Shown one piece after another: positions 36,445 through 46,104 of a stretch of DNA of 64,000 nt (its first letter is position 1; each line of letters begins with the position of its first letter). The position numbers and the translations under genes were made by a program. The notes below the pieces were generated by a model. That model saw nothing but the letters and a program-made list of their open reading frames with translations, was not told where the DNA came from and ran no database searches. The stretch covers positions 10,711,715-10,775,714 of the forward strand of contig NC_081844.1 of the NCBI RefSeq assembly GCF_963259705.1, read 5' to 3'. This DNA comes from Myotis daubentonii (Eukaryota; Chordata; Mammalia; Chiroptera; Vespertilionidae).

Positions 36445-37920
36445 GTTTTCTTAATAAATTTAGAAAGGTGTATGCCATTTACAGGGCTTGAGTCCTTTTA
36501 AGACTTTTCATTCCATATCTGCGGACTAGAAATATTCAATGAAAAGGATTGAGTTCTCTCATGTCCTTTTAAATTGCTGCCAGGCATTTAGGGAATTAGT
36601 CTGTAGTAGGCTCCTTTCTGGGCCATCAGTTCTTTGAGTCCCCTTCCCAATCACTGTCCCCTGTGACATGACAGCAATGATATTTGAGTTCTGGATGATG
36701 GACAAACGGTGGGCAATAGCATGCAGGTCTGACTTTCTTTGGCTTTGTCCAGGGCAACCTGCATCAACGCACAGCTGATGACTGCTAACATGGCAAGGAG
36801 TCTTTACCATCCCCCATCTCTGGACTGTTTCTCCTCTGTCTCATCAGTGTGTTGCTTGGGGCTACTGCTCTCTGTGGTTGGAGTAGTCTGGTCAGTTCCT
36901 CTCTCGGATCCATTGTTGAAGTTTTCACATGGGCTTGGAGTTTTCTGGAAATACACAAGCATATCCTCAATCAAAGCTTAATAAAGGGTCCCTTCCATAA
37001 CCCAGACTCAGGATCTTTCCATTTAACCAGACCATTTTCCTTTGGCTTATTCTGACACCAGTGTGATTCCATTGGTGTCTTGCCATCAGCATTACAAATG
37101 ACAAATTTTAAAGTAATTAAAGCTTGATGTAGTTTACTTACAGGAGATTTCTCCACTATTCCCCCTTTTTTGTTTTTCAAGTTGGGATTTTACAGGCCCT
37201 TGAGGCAGATGTAACATGCAAGGGGGACATTTTTTTTTTTTTGATAATTTGTTTTGCCTGCTGTACAATATTTTGGTAGGCTGATGTAAAAGCTGATGCG
37301 ATTCTGTGGCCTGTTTTAATAAAGTCATTTCCTTTTGTTAAAGGACCAGGACTTGTTTAAATAGTATAAATAGACTTTGTTCACTGAGCCATTTTAATTG
37401 AGTAATTGTAATTCTGTTTACCAGGCCAGCAGCATAAATCGTGCAGCGCAGCCTGATAGCTTCTAATTCAATTTTTTGAATAAAAGTGTGACTAGTATGG
37501 ATGACTTGGTGTGAATCCATTATATGATAAGCAGCTTTGCCATTAGAGAAGCCATCAGTAAAAAATAGCTAATGCTCCAGGAATAGGTTCCTGCCTAGTA
37601 CAACTATGTTCCCCTGAATATTCACTTATTTCAATTGGCCAATTTAAATCAGTCTAAAATAAGGCTTATTTTCTAACTTCATTTGTCCTTGGGTGTGGAC
37701 AGTTAATGACACAAATTGGATTCCTGCTATCAGTCCTTGAGTATATTGACATAAGCTTTGTTTAAAGAAGCAAAATGTAAATTATTTATTTTTCTTTGAG
37801 GCCTAATACATTGATTTTTAATTACAGTTTTCTAGATATTTAAAGGGAATCTCCTGTTTTTTCTCCCAGAGTAACTTCTAGGCCACACTTAGGGAGTTTC
37901 TTTTAAAAACCTTTTCTTTC
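36432..37920 (-). mobile_element. Endogenous betaretrovirus-like relic: pol, start of env, host segment, polypurine tract
   Basis: Reading on the minus strand, the order is: end of the RT palm/thumb (about 37895-37680), RNase H with a TDG motif (about 37560), and the integrase HHCC zinc-binding region (H-x3-H then CPPC, about 37300-37215). The D,D-35-E core is missing. The integrase C-terminal region (about 37180-36930) and the start of env (36913) follow. A host ABC-transporter segment (36592-36758) and a polypurine tract AAAAAGGGGGAAA (36432-36444) directly before TGCCGG complete it. Stops and frameshifts are frequent. The protein types place it near betaretroviruses (class II). No complete viral gene remains. 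Confidence 0.85.
36592..36758 (-). pseudogene. ABCB11: Host ABC-transporter C-terminal exon segment (ABCB11-like) inside the retroviral relic
   Basis: On the minus strand the 167 bp translate, across two small frameshifts, to the end of a second nucleotide-binding domain. Visible are VALDKAKESQTC, the switch-histidine motif IAHRLSIIQNS, IIAVMSQGTVI, then words for ELMAQKGAYY. This is closest, as I recall, to ABCB11 (bile salt export pump). The parent protein is a liver canalicular ATP-driven transporter. The first 10-14 codons are in frame with the hydrophobic signal-peptide region of the retroviral env just upstream. One base is lost in the codon before IAHR and two bases near ELMAQ. It is a fragment with no transport function. 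Confidence 0.8.
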
Positions 37921-38375
37921 TTTTATACAGACCAATAAACTTGGTTGCTTTTCAGAAATACCAATAGGAGAGAGGTATGCATACATATCAAGTGAAAGTA
38001 ACTCTCTTTTACTTATGGTGTCTTATTTTGGTGAGATTTAATGCTTGAATAATAACTTTTAGTTTGCTTTGTAAACATTAGTGGAAAAGATTTTAAAATT
38101 TCTCCTTTTCATTAAGCTTAAAATTTACTTTTAAACAGCATTATTTTTGGCTAGTGCTCATTTGCATATGTATGCAAATTTTTACTTTGGACTTTGGTAG
38201 AATCAAATGCTTATAAAATATTGGCTTCTCATATAACTGAGTTTATATGAGACATTGATTATATTGTAAAAAGCTAATTTAAGTAACTAAAGTAGGCATC
38301 TTTATTGAAAAAGCAAAGTAAGCAAACTTATACATTTGACCTATGAAGTACAGATGCTGCCCCATCCCCCTAGCC
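37921..38375. other. AT-rich sequence, possibly further retroviral RT region
   Basis: The minus strand continues upstream of the recognisable RT end, but I see no YxDD motif or other firm signature. No gene is called. Confidence 0.4.
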
Positions 38376-38589
38376 CAGGGGTGGGCAAACTTTTTGACTC
38401 GAGGGCCACAATGGGCTCTTAAACTGGACTGGAGGGCCAGAACAAAAGCATGGATGGAGTGTTTGTGTGAACTAATATAAATTCAAAGTAAACATCATTA
38501 CATAAAAGGGTACGGTCTTTTTTTCTTTTAGTTTTATTCATTTCAAACGGGCTAAATCCGGCCCACGGGCCGTAGTTTGCCCACAGCTG
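38376..38589 (+). mobile_element. Non-autonomous hAT transposon with perfect target duplication
   Basis: A 214-bp element with ends CAGGGGTGGGCAAACT and AGTTTGCCCACAGCTG (inverted), flanked by identical CCCTAGCC 8-mers (38368-38375 and 38590-38597). The inner words GGGCCACAATGG and CCGGCCCACGGGCC are typical of hAT MITEs. Confidence 0.9.
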
Positions 38590-38732
38590 CCCTAGCCTAT
38601 TTGAAGAGCAGGCTGTCTGAGGCTTCTTATTTTAAAATTCTGTTGCCAAATAATCTGGTTTGGGTTAAGAGGTATTCAGCAACTTTGTCCTGCCTCCCCT
38701 TAGAGGTTGAGACTTTTATAACATTTTAAATA

Positions 38733-39872
38733 TCTACACTAATAAAAGCCTAGGTGGCCCTCATGCGCAACATCATCATAAGATGGCCACCACAAGAAGG
38801 CCACGCGCACAGCCGAGGCGGGGCCCAACAGCCGCTCCACGCAGTGAGGCCTGGGGGTCCCATGGCTCCTTACTGCGCGGAGAAGGCCAGTCCTGGCGTC
38901 TCCGCCACCTTGAGCAGAGGAGGCACGTTCCAGCGTAGGCGGTGGGTCACAGCAGGGGAGGGCAATTGTGTGCAATCAGGCCAGCAGGGGAGGGTAGTTG
39001 TGGGTGATCAGGCCAGCAGGGGAGGGCAGTTGTGGGTGATCAGGCCGGCAGGGGAGGGCAGTTGTGGGTGATCAGGCCGGCAGGGGAGAGCAGTTGTGGG
39101 TGATCAGGCCGGCAGGGGAGGGAAGTTGTGGGTGTTCAGGCCAGCAGGGGAGGGCAGTTGTGGGTGAACAGGCCAGCAGGGGAGGGCAGTTGTGGGTGAT
39201 CAGGCCGGCAGGGGAGGGCAGTTGTGGGTGATCAGGCCGGCAGGGGAGAGCAGTTGTGGGTGATCAGGCCGGCAGGGGAGGGAAGTTGTGGGTGTTCAGG
39301 CCAGCAGGGGAGGGCAGTTGTGGGTGATCAGGCCGGCAAGGGAGGGCAGTTGTGGGTGATCAGGCAGGCAAGGGAGGGCAGTTGTATGCAATCAGGCCGG
39401 CAAGGGAGGGCAGTTGTGGGTGATCAGGCCGGCAAGGGAGGGCAGTTGTGTGCGATCAGGCCAGCAGGGGAGAGCAGTTGTGGGTGATCAGGCCGGCAGG
39501 GGAGGGCAGTTGTGGGCGATCAGGCCGGCAGGGGAGGGCAGTTGTGGGTGATCAGGCTAGCAGGGGAGAGCAGTTGTGGGTGATCAGGCCGGCAGGGGAG
39601 GGCAGTTGTGGGTGATCAGGCCAGCAGGGGAGCAGTTAGGCATCAATCAGGCTGGCAGGGGAGTGGTTCGGGGGCGATCAGGCTGGCAGGCAGGTGAGTG
39701 GCAGAAGCGGTTAAGGGCAATCAGGCAGGCCCGCAGGTGAGTGGTTAGGAGCCAGCGGTCCCAGATTGTGAGAGGGATGTCTGACTGCGGGTTTAGGCCC
39801 GATCCCCTGAGGGGTCCCAGATTGGAGAGGGTGCAGGCTGGGCTGAGGGAATTTCATGCCCCGGGCCTCTAG
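38733..39872 (+). mobile_element. Helitron H9 carrying a 32-bp minisatellite
   Basis: It starts TCTACACTAATAAAAGCC and ends CCCGGGCCTCTAG (CTAG 39869-39872) before T. Most of its length (about 38950-39640) is a tandem array. It carries no transposase. Confidence 0.9.
38950..39640 (+). repeat. 32-bp minisatellite within Helitron H9
   Basis: There are about 20 units of 32 bp built on GATCAGGCCGGCAGGGGAGG followed by GCAGTTGTGGGT. Unit starts at 39006, 39038 and 39070 show the 32-bp period. Variants (ccagc/ccggc, gatc/gttc/gaac) are interspersed, and higher-order duplicates are visible around 39100-39300. Because 32 is not a multiple of 3, the open frame at 39224-39487 repeats every three units and is not a gene. 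Confidence 0.93.
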
Positions 39873-40476
39873 TATGTATATAAACAGAACACAGTTATTA
39901 ATTTTTATTTGATAAAGCTTCCCACGTGATTTCAAGTATATTAGATTGGCCTAATTTAGTTCAAAGATATTTCTTTTAAGAAGAGAGTAAATCCTTGAAT
40001 CATTTCAGGGCCCTTGAAAAGTCCCAAAGCTATTTTTTGGTTAAAGTCTTGAAATTTAACTTGGAAAGACTATCAAACATATATAACCCAAAAATTATAT
40101 TATACACTTTTTATAATTATTCTAAAAGATATTAAATTTAAACTGCTTTTTATATTAAAAATTTGGTTTAGACTATAGAATTAATCCTCTTTTTTAATCA
40201 GGCCATATAAAATATTATATTCTAGGTTGAAATTTTACCACACATAGTACACATAAGTACTACAATATATTTTGAACTATTAATTTCTCCAGAGAAAACA
40301 CAAGAATTGTTTTTCTTGAAAATGAATTTCTAAACTTTATGCATTTTATTATTGTAACTATATAATCTTTCCCAATTTAAATTGAAGTTTTAACTTTTAG
40401 AAGCCTTAGATTTTAGGTGGCAAGTTAAATACTTAACATTTCTTAGATCAGTAATACCTTCACATTTTTAAGGATA
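39873..40476. other. AT-rich spacer, no gene seen
   Basis: The sequence is AT-rich, low in CpG, with no recognised element. It may be the flank shared by the neighbouring Helitron insertions. Confidence 0.5.
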
Positions 40477-41265
40477 TCCTATATAATAATAAACATGCAA
40501 ATTAGCCATCCCTCTGCTATGCTAAGCCATGCCCACCAGCCACACCCACCAGCCAATCCAGAGTGATATGCACATTAACCCAACAAAGATGGCAAAGGGC
40601 AGAGCCGGGATACTTGCTTGCAGCCACAACTACCATGCAAACATCCTGGCTCTGGCCCCTCCAGGCCTGTTGGAGACACAAAAGTCAGGGGAGACAGAGA
40701 AGTCCGGCTCTAGCGCCTGAGGCTAGCTTTGGCCTGGGAGATGAAGAAGCTGCCTACCCCATGATCCCAGGCCGCGGCCAGCCAAAGCCATCCACACTGC
40801 ATCCCAGGGGAGACAGAGAACCTGGGCCCAGTGCCTGAGACTGGCTGTGGCCTGGGAGACGAAGAAGCCGCCTGCCCCAGGATCTCAGACCACAGCAAGC
40901 TGGAGAAGCTGCCTGCCCCACATCCGCCCACCCCATGTCCTCTGGAAGACTGAGAAACTGGGCCCCAGCATCTGAGGCTGACTGCAGCCTAGGAGACAAA
41001 GAAGCTGCCTGCCCCGTAAGCCCAGGCTGCAGCCAGCCGGAGAAGCTGCCCGTGATCTCAGGCCCCAGCCAGCTGGAGAAGCTGCCCACACTGCATCACA
41101 GGGGACACAGAGAAGCCGCCCACTTGGGGTCCAGGTGCCAGCGCCTGTGGTTGGCTGCGGCCCAGGAGACAGACAAGCCACCTGCCCCCCAGGTCCCAGG
41201 CTGCAGCCACCTGGAGGAGCTGCCAGCCCTGTGGTCCTGGGCGCCAGCGCCTGTGGCCCAAGAAA
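40477..41265 (+). mobile_element. Helitron H10, 3'-truncated
   Basis: It starts TCCTATATAATAATAAACATG with the ATGCAAATTAGCC word of Helitron 5' ends. The body contains imperfect tandem units of about 90-120 bp (GGAGACAGAGAA, GCCTGCCCC). No CTAG terminus is found. The right boundary is approximate. Confidence 0.78.
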
Positions 41266-42104
41266 TAGGTTCCCTCTTCTCCTACTGCAGTCATTACTTC
41301 AATACTCCCCTTCTGATTTTCTCTCCTGTGCCACAACCCAACTCCACAGAACAGAGAAGGATACAGAACAGAGAGAGCAGTCTTAAAAGCTTACATTTTT
41401 ATGCCAGTAAGGTTGGTACTTAAACATATAAATAGAAAACTACAGTCCTTAAGGTAACAAGGGCTACAAAGGGAGGGGACAGGGACAGGGCATGACATAT
41501 TATAGCCAGCAATCCATATGGGGACTGAAAACTTTGCAATGATGACAATTAGTGAAGATATGAATCAACTAAAATAGTTGACAATTCTTCCATCTTTGAA
41601 AATATCTACATCAAGTCTGTTTAAATAGATTTTCATCTGCATAATATTACACATTCTGACAAGACCACTGCCCCCAATGTGGTCAGTGTTGTGCCGATAA
41701 ATGTTTAACAACTGGCTCTCAATCAAAGAAAACAAAAGCCTGATTTATAGTATCGGCCAATTTCTGTGGCATAAATTCTCCTTCCATGGCTGATTTCAGC
41801 TGCAAATATGATGCCACTAAATGCAGAGCTGAGGAGAAACATGCAGTAATACATTATTATATTCCACCAGAAAGACCCAAAATATATAAATAATGTCAAG
41901 AGTCAGAACAGTAAAGTATAGTAAATAATTAAGGCGTGATGAATTTAGAGTATGTATTACCTTTGGTTTTAATGTAATTTATTCACTTTTAAGATTACAT
42001 AATTTAATTTTTAATAATGACCATGTTTAACAACCAGTTTGCAACATTCCTGAAAATTTGTGAGCCAGTAAGAGCAGGCTCTCTAGCACAATACTGAGTG
42101 GAGT
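41266..42104. other. No gene or young repeat seen
   Basis: AT-rich sequence without a recognised gene or RNA. Short open frames here have no domain. Confidence 0.5.
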
Positions 42105-42310
42105 GTAATGGTCAAATGGCATGGCTCATGGATTTGAAATGAGACTCAGCCACTTTCAGGTTTTACTGGTCAAGTTACCTGATCTCTCTATACCTCAGTG
42201 TTCTCATCTGTGTCATTATAGAAACTTCTGTATGGAGTTGTTGCAAAGATAAAATGAAATCTGTGTATGACACAGCACAGTACCTGAAACAATAATTCAC
42301 TCAATTTGTT
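42105..42310 (-). mobile_element. MIR SINE (old mammalian tRNA-derived)
   Basis: The plus strand shows the reverse complement of the MIR core: CAAGTTACCTGATCTCTCTA, CCTCAGTGTTCTCATCTGTG, GTTGTTGCAAAGATAAAATG and GTACCTGAAACAATAATTCA. The high divergence fits its age. Confidence 0.7.
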
Positions 42311-42729
42311 ATAAACTGTTACTGCCTCAAAACGTTGTTGACAAAATTACTCATGCTGAAAGAATGAAATTTTATTGATGGGAAAAATGCCTTATTATGT
42401 GATCTACATGGATACAGTCAATTTTACTTCCTAGGCAGTAGATGGTAATCTACTACTAGAAACTGCAAGGGGAAAAATGACCTCAATCAACATGATTGAG
42501 GCAATGTATTCTTAGCTGGATCATAAAGCAGAGAGGATGCCATATATTCTGGGATACATTTGCAGTAAGAGGCTTCACCTCAGGTATTAATTCTGATCAA
42601 CTAAGCATCAGACATAAGATGAATGGTGAGAAGGATTCTGAGGCTGATTCTAGACTTAGCAGGAATAGAACTTTAATACATAAGCAACAGTTACTATGGT
42701 TAATGATGGCAAGAAAAAACACATCATAA

Positions 42730-43188
42730 TCTATTCTAATAAAAGGGTAATATGCTAATTAGACCGCACGTCTTCTGGACGACCATCCACACATCCTTCC
42801 TGACAAAGCCGGGCCCAGGCGAAGCTGCCTGCCAGCAGTCCCGGGCACCAGTGCCTGTGGATGGCTGCGGCCTGGGAGACAGAGAAGCCGCCCACCCTGT
42901 GGTCCCAGGTGCCAGCACCTGCAGCTGCAGCCCGGGCGAAGCCACCAGCCCACCATCCCCTGCGCCTGCAACCAGCCTGGGCAAAGCCGGCCAGGGTCCC
43001 GTGTGCCTATGGCTGACCAGAGGGAGGGAAGCCCAGATTCCAGGTGCCTATAGTCAGCTGGAGGAGGGAATCCTGGGTCCCGGGTGCTGGGCTGAGGCAG
43101 AGATGGTTAGGGGCAATCAAGCCAGCAGGGGATCAGTTAGGGATGATCAGGCTGGCAGGCAGAAGCAATTAGGGGCAATCCAGGCAAT
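42730..43188 (+). mobile_element. Helitron H11, 3'-truncated
   Basis: It starts TCTATTCTAATAAAAGGG followed by TAATATGCTAATTAGACC. The body has GGGAGACAGAGAAGCCGCC-type words shared with H10 and a GATCAGGCTGGCAGGCAG tail shared with H8/H9. No terminal CTAG; it meets an old LTR near 43190. Confidence 0.8.
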
Positions 43189-43470
43189 GGCATTAGAAAA
43201 TGGAACCTTTGGGAGGTGATTATCATGAGGGTGGAGCCTCATGAATGTGATTAGTGTCCCTTTAAGAGGTCCCCCATTATCCCTTCCATCATGTGTTAAC
43301 ACAAGGCACTAGCTTTAAAGCTGGTAGAGGGTCTCCATCAGAACACAACCATGCTACTGCCTTGATCTTGGACTTGGCAGCCTTCAACAGTGAGAATAAA
43401 TTTGTTTATAAGCCACCCAGTCTGTGATATTTCATTACAGAAATTCAAACAGACTAAGACAGGGAAGTTA
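43189..43470 (+). mobile_element. MaLR-type solo LTR (MLT/MST-like)
   Basis: The words GGAACCTTTGGGAGGTGATT, CTTGATCTTGGACTTGGCAG, GAGAATAAATTTGTTTATAA and GCCACCCAGTCTGTG are the hallmark 3' half of old mammalian MaLR LTRs. The start is approximate. Confidence 0.65.
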
Positions 43471-44076
43471 TATTTTCCTAGAAATTTTCTCAAGAATTAG
43501 AGAATTTAAATGAATGGTTGTGGGAAAAGGTATTAAATGACTCAGAAAAGTTTGTTCCTCACAAGTCTAAAACAATGATATTCAATTTTCCCAGGAGGCA
43601 AAGAGTGAATTCAATGATTTTTGCTTTGCTTAGACTCTACCCCCAATAGCTTTCCTGTGTGTGTTTTTTAAACAAATGGACATTTCAGTCCTTGAGTGCT
43701 TCCTATTACTGATAAACTGGAAAAAACTAGATAATGTTGGCCTCCGTCAAGTTCAATAATTCTAGTCTGTTGGGACATAACTGCTCAAATTACTTACATT
43801 TCAGAAATGCTTAAGTATACTAACTCATTGAAGGATATAATAGTCCATTTTTGTAGAAAGAAGCATCTGACCTTAGAGCCTGATTTTTTCAAGTGGCCTG
43901 CAGAGCATACGGAGTGAGTACCATGTGATGGGGTAACAGTAACTTTGTTCACTTTAACTTCAGGGGGGATAAGTCTAGTCCCAGTGGCTGGTGATCAGAG
44001 AGTTCAGGAAACAGGCACAGCCTGGGGGAGGTGGGGGGAGGCAAGAGTTGTAAATTAACTTGCAAAAGCAGTAGTT
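43471..44076. other. Spacer, no gene seen
   Basis: I recognise no gene or mobile element between the MaLR LTR and the L1-B 5' end. Confidence 0.5.
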
Positions 44077-45199
44077 GGAGAGAGGAAGATGGTGACCAGC
44101 AGGAAGGTAGGGAGGGAGAGAGTGTAAGAGCACGAGGGAGTGATAGAGGAGTGTGTGGATGTGTGTGGTGTGTGTGTGTATGAGCTAGGGACAGCTAGAT
44201 TCTGCAGGTCTTCTAAGGGGCTGCTAAACCGGGCAGTCTTAGACAGCAGAACCCCGCTTCTAACATGGACAATCCTGGGGGACCAGCGCGGGCACAGAAA
44301 CCACGCCTTCTTGAGAAACAGGGCTGCTTGAGACTAGGATCCTGGCCTCAGCACCACCCAGTCTGGTCTCAGACGCAAACCAGGACCCTGCAGCCACTGG
44401 GGACAGAGACCTGCAACCATAGCTACAGACCTAGGGACACCAAGAATCCAGACATACCCGCGGCAGATCTCTGTGAGTAACAGAGCCCATCCCCCTCCCC
44501 GCAGGCTGGGGGGGGGGGGCAGCTCTATAGTAACTGATAGACCCACCCCTTGCCTGGGCCTCAGTGCTGCTACAGGAGCCTTGGCCTGGGAGCTTACGCG
44601 CGCGTGAACACAGGGAACTTGTCCTGCACAGCAGGGGCTGCAGGAGCCTTGGCCTGGGAGCTAACGCATGAACACCGGGAACTTGTCCCGCGCAGCACAG
44701 ACCCCGGGACCCTGATTATGAGGGCAGGAGGCAGCACCAAGCACCAGTGACTTGACTGTGTTTCTTATCACCTGCGCCTGGGATCCCTGATTCCCTGTGC
44801 ATTCACACTAAGAGCCAGTGACTCCAATTCTTGGTGCATGTGCACACAGGGACTCTACTTCTCAATGCGAGGCCACACGAAGCAACAGAGACTCTTATAC
44901 TGGATTTTTGGGGAACTCTGACTCCTGGTGCACGCTAGGGTGCTCTGATATTCAACACACTCCAGGGGGGTCTCTGTTCCAGCACAGTGTAGGCAGGGTC
45001 CCTGATTCTAAGTGCACACATGAGGCCACATTGAGCGCTGGTAACTCTGACTCTGAGCGAGCCTGGTTCCCACCAACCCACGACAACCACACATCTTAGG
45101 GTCAGAACTCTCCAGTGACACTAGGGTGGTGCGAGGCTCCCACTGCACACAGTCCAGGCCCATGCATCTCGACGTTTGAACCATCTGGAGGTAGACAGA

Positions 45200-46055
45200 A
45201 TGGGGAGACAACACAACCCCCAGAGGAAAGAAAATAAGGAGTCGCCAAGAAAGGAAATTAATGAAATTGAAGCATGCAACATGACAGAAAAAAAATTCAG
45301 AGAAATGGTTGTACAATTCATTCACCGGATGGATGAGAAAATCAACAACCTATGCAAGAATCAGGAAGAACTGAAAAGTGATACAGCTACAATCAAAACC
45401 ACCATGGAAGGTTTCAACAGTAGACTAGAAGAAGCAGAGGACTGGATTAGTGAGTTAGAAAATAAGGTAGAGAAACAAGCTCAATCTGAACAACAACTGG
45501 AGAAAAAAATTAAAAAGCAGGAGGAGAGCCTAAGGAGCGTTGGGACAACATGAAACAAAGTAACATACGCATAATAGGACTGCCAAAAGGACAAGAAGAG
45601 CAGCAAAGATTAGAAAATCTATTTGAAGAAATAATGACAGAAAACTTCCCAAATATGGGGAAGAAAAAAGTTACACAAGTACAGAGAGTCCCAAGCAAGA
45701 TGAACCCCAAAAGACCCACACCAAGACACGTCATAATAACTATGGCAAATGTACATGACAAAGAGAGTACATAACAAATCTTAAAGGCTGCAAGAGAGAG
45801 ACAGAGAGTTACCTACAAAGGATCCCCCATCAGATTATCAAATGATTTCTCAACAGAAACACATCAAGCTAGAAGGGAATGGAAGGAGATATACAAAGTG
45901 TGGCAAAGCAAAGGACTGAATCCAAGAATACTCTATCCAGCAAGACAATCAATCAAAATTGAAGGGGAAATCAGGAGCTTTGTAGACAAAAAAAGGCTAA
46001 GGGAGTTTATCACTACCAAGCGGGAAATGCAAGAAATGCTAAAGGGAATGCTGTA
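45200..46055 (+). pseudogene. L1-B ORF1, frameshifted
   Basis: The start codon at 45200 opens a charged coiled-coil region (EGFNSRLEEAEDWISELENK) to a stop near 45553. The RRM resumes in another frame (NIRIIGLPKGQEE, from about 45550) to a stop near 45774. The C-terminal domain (EIYKVWQSKGLNPRILYPAR) runs on to EMLKGML near 46055. The usual order of coiled-coil, RRM and CTD is kept, but the gene is not functional. Confidence 0.9.
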
Positions 46056-46104
46056 AAAAGAAGAAATAAAAAGGTAAGAAAGAACACAGGCACAAAAAAT
46101 AGAA

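Noticed and set aside
39006..39640. Regular 32-bp direct repeats that could suggest a CRISPR array
   Set aside because: The units are contiguous with no unique spacers, lie inside a Helitron, and the genome is mammalian.
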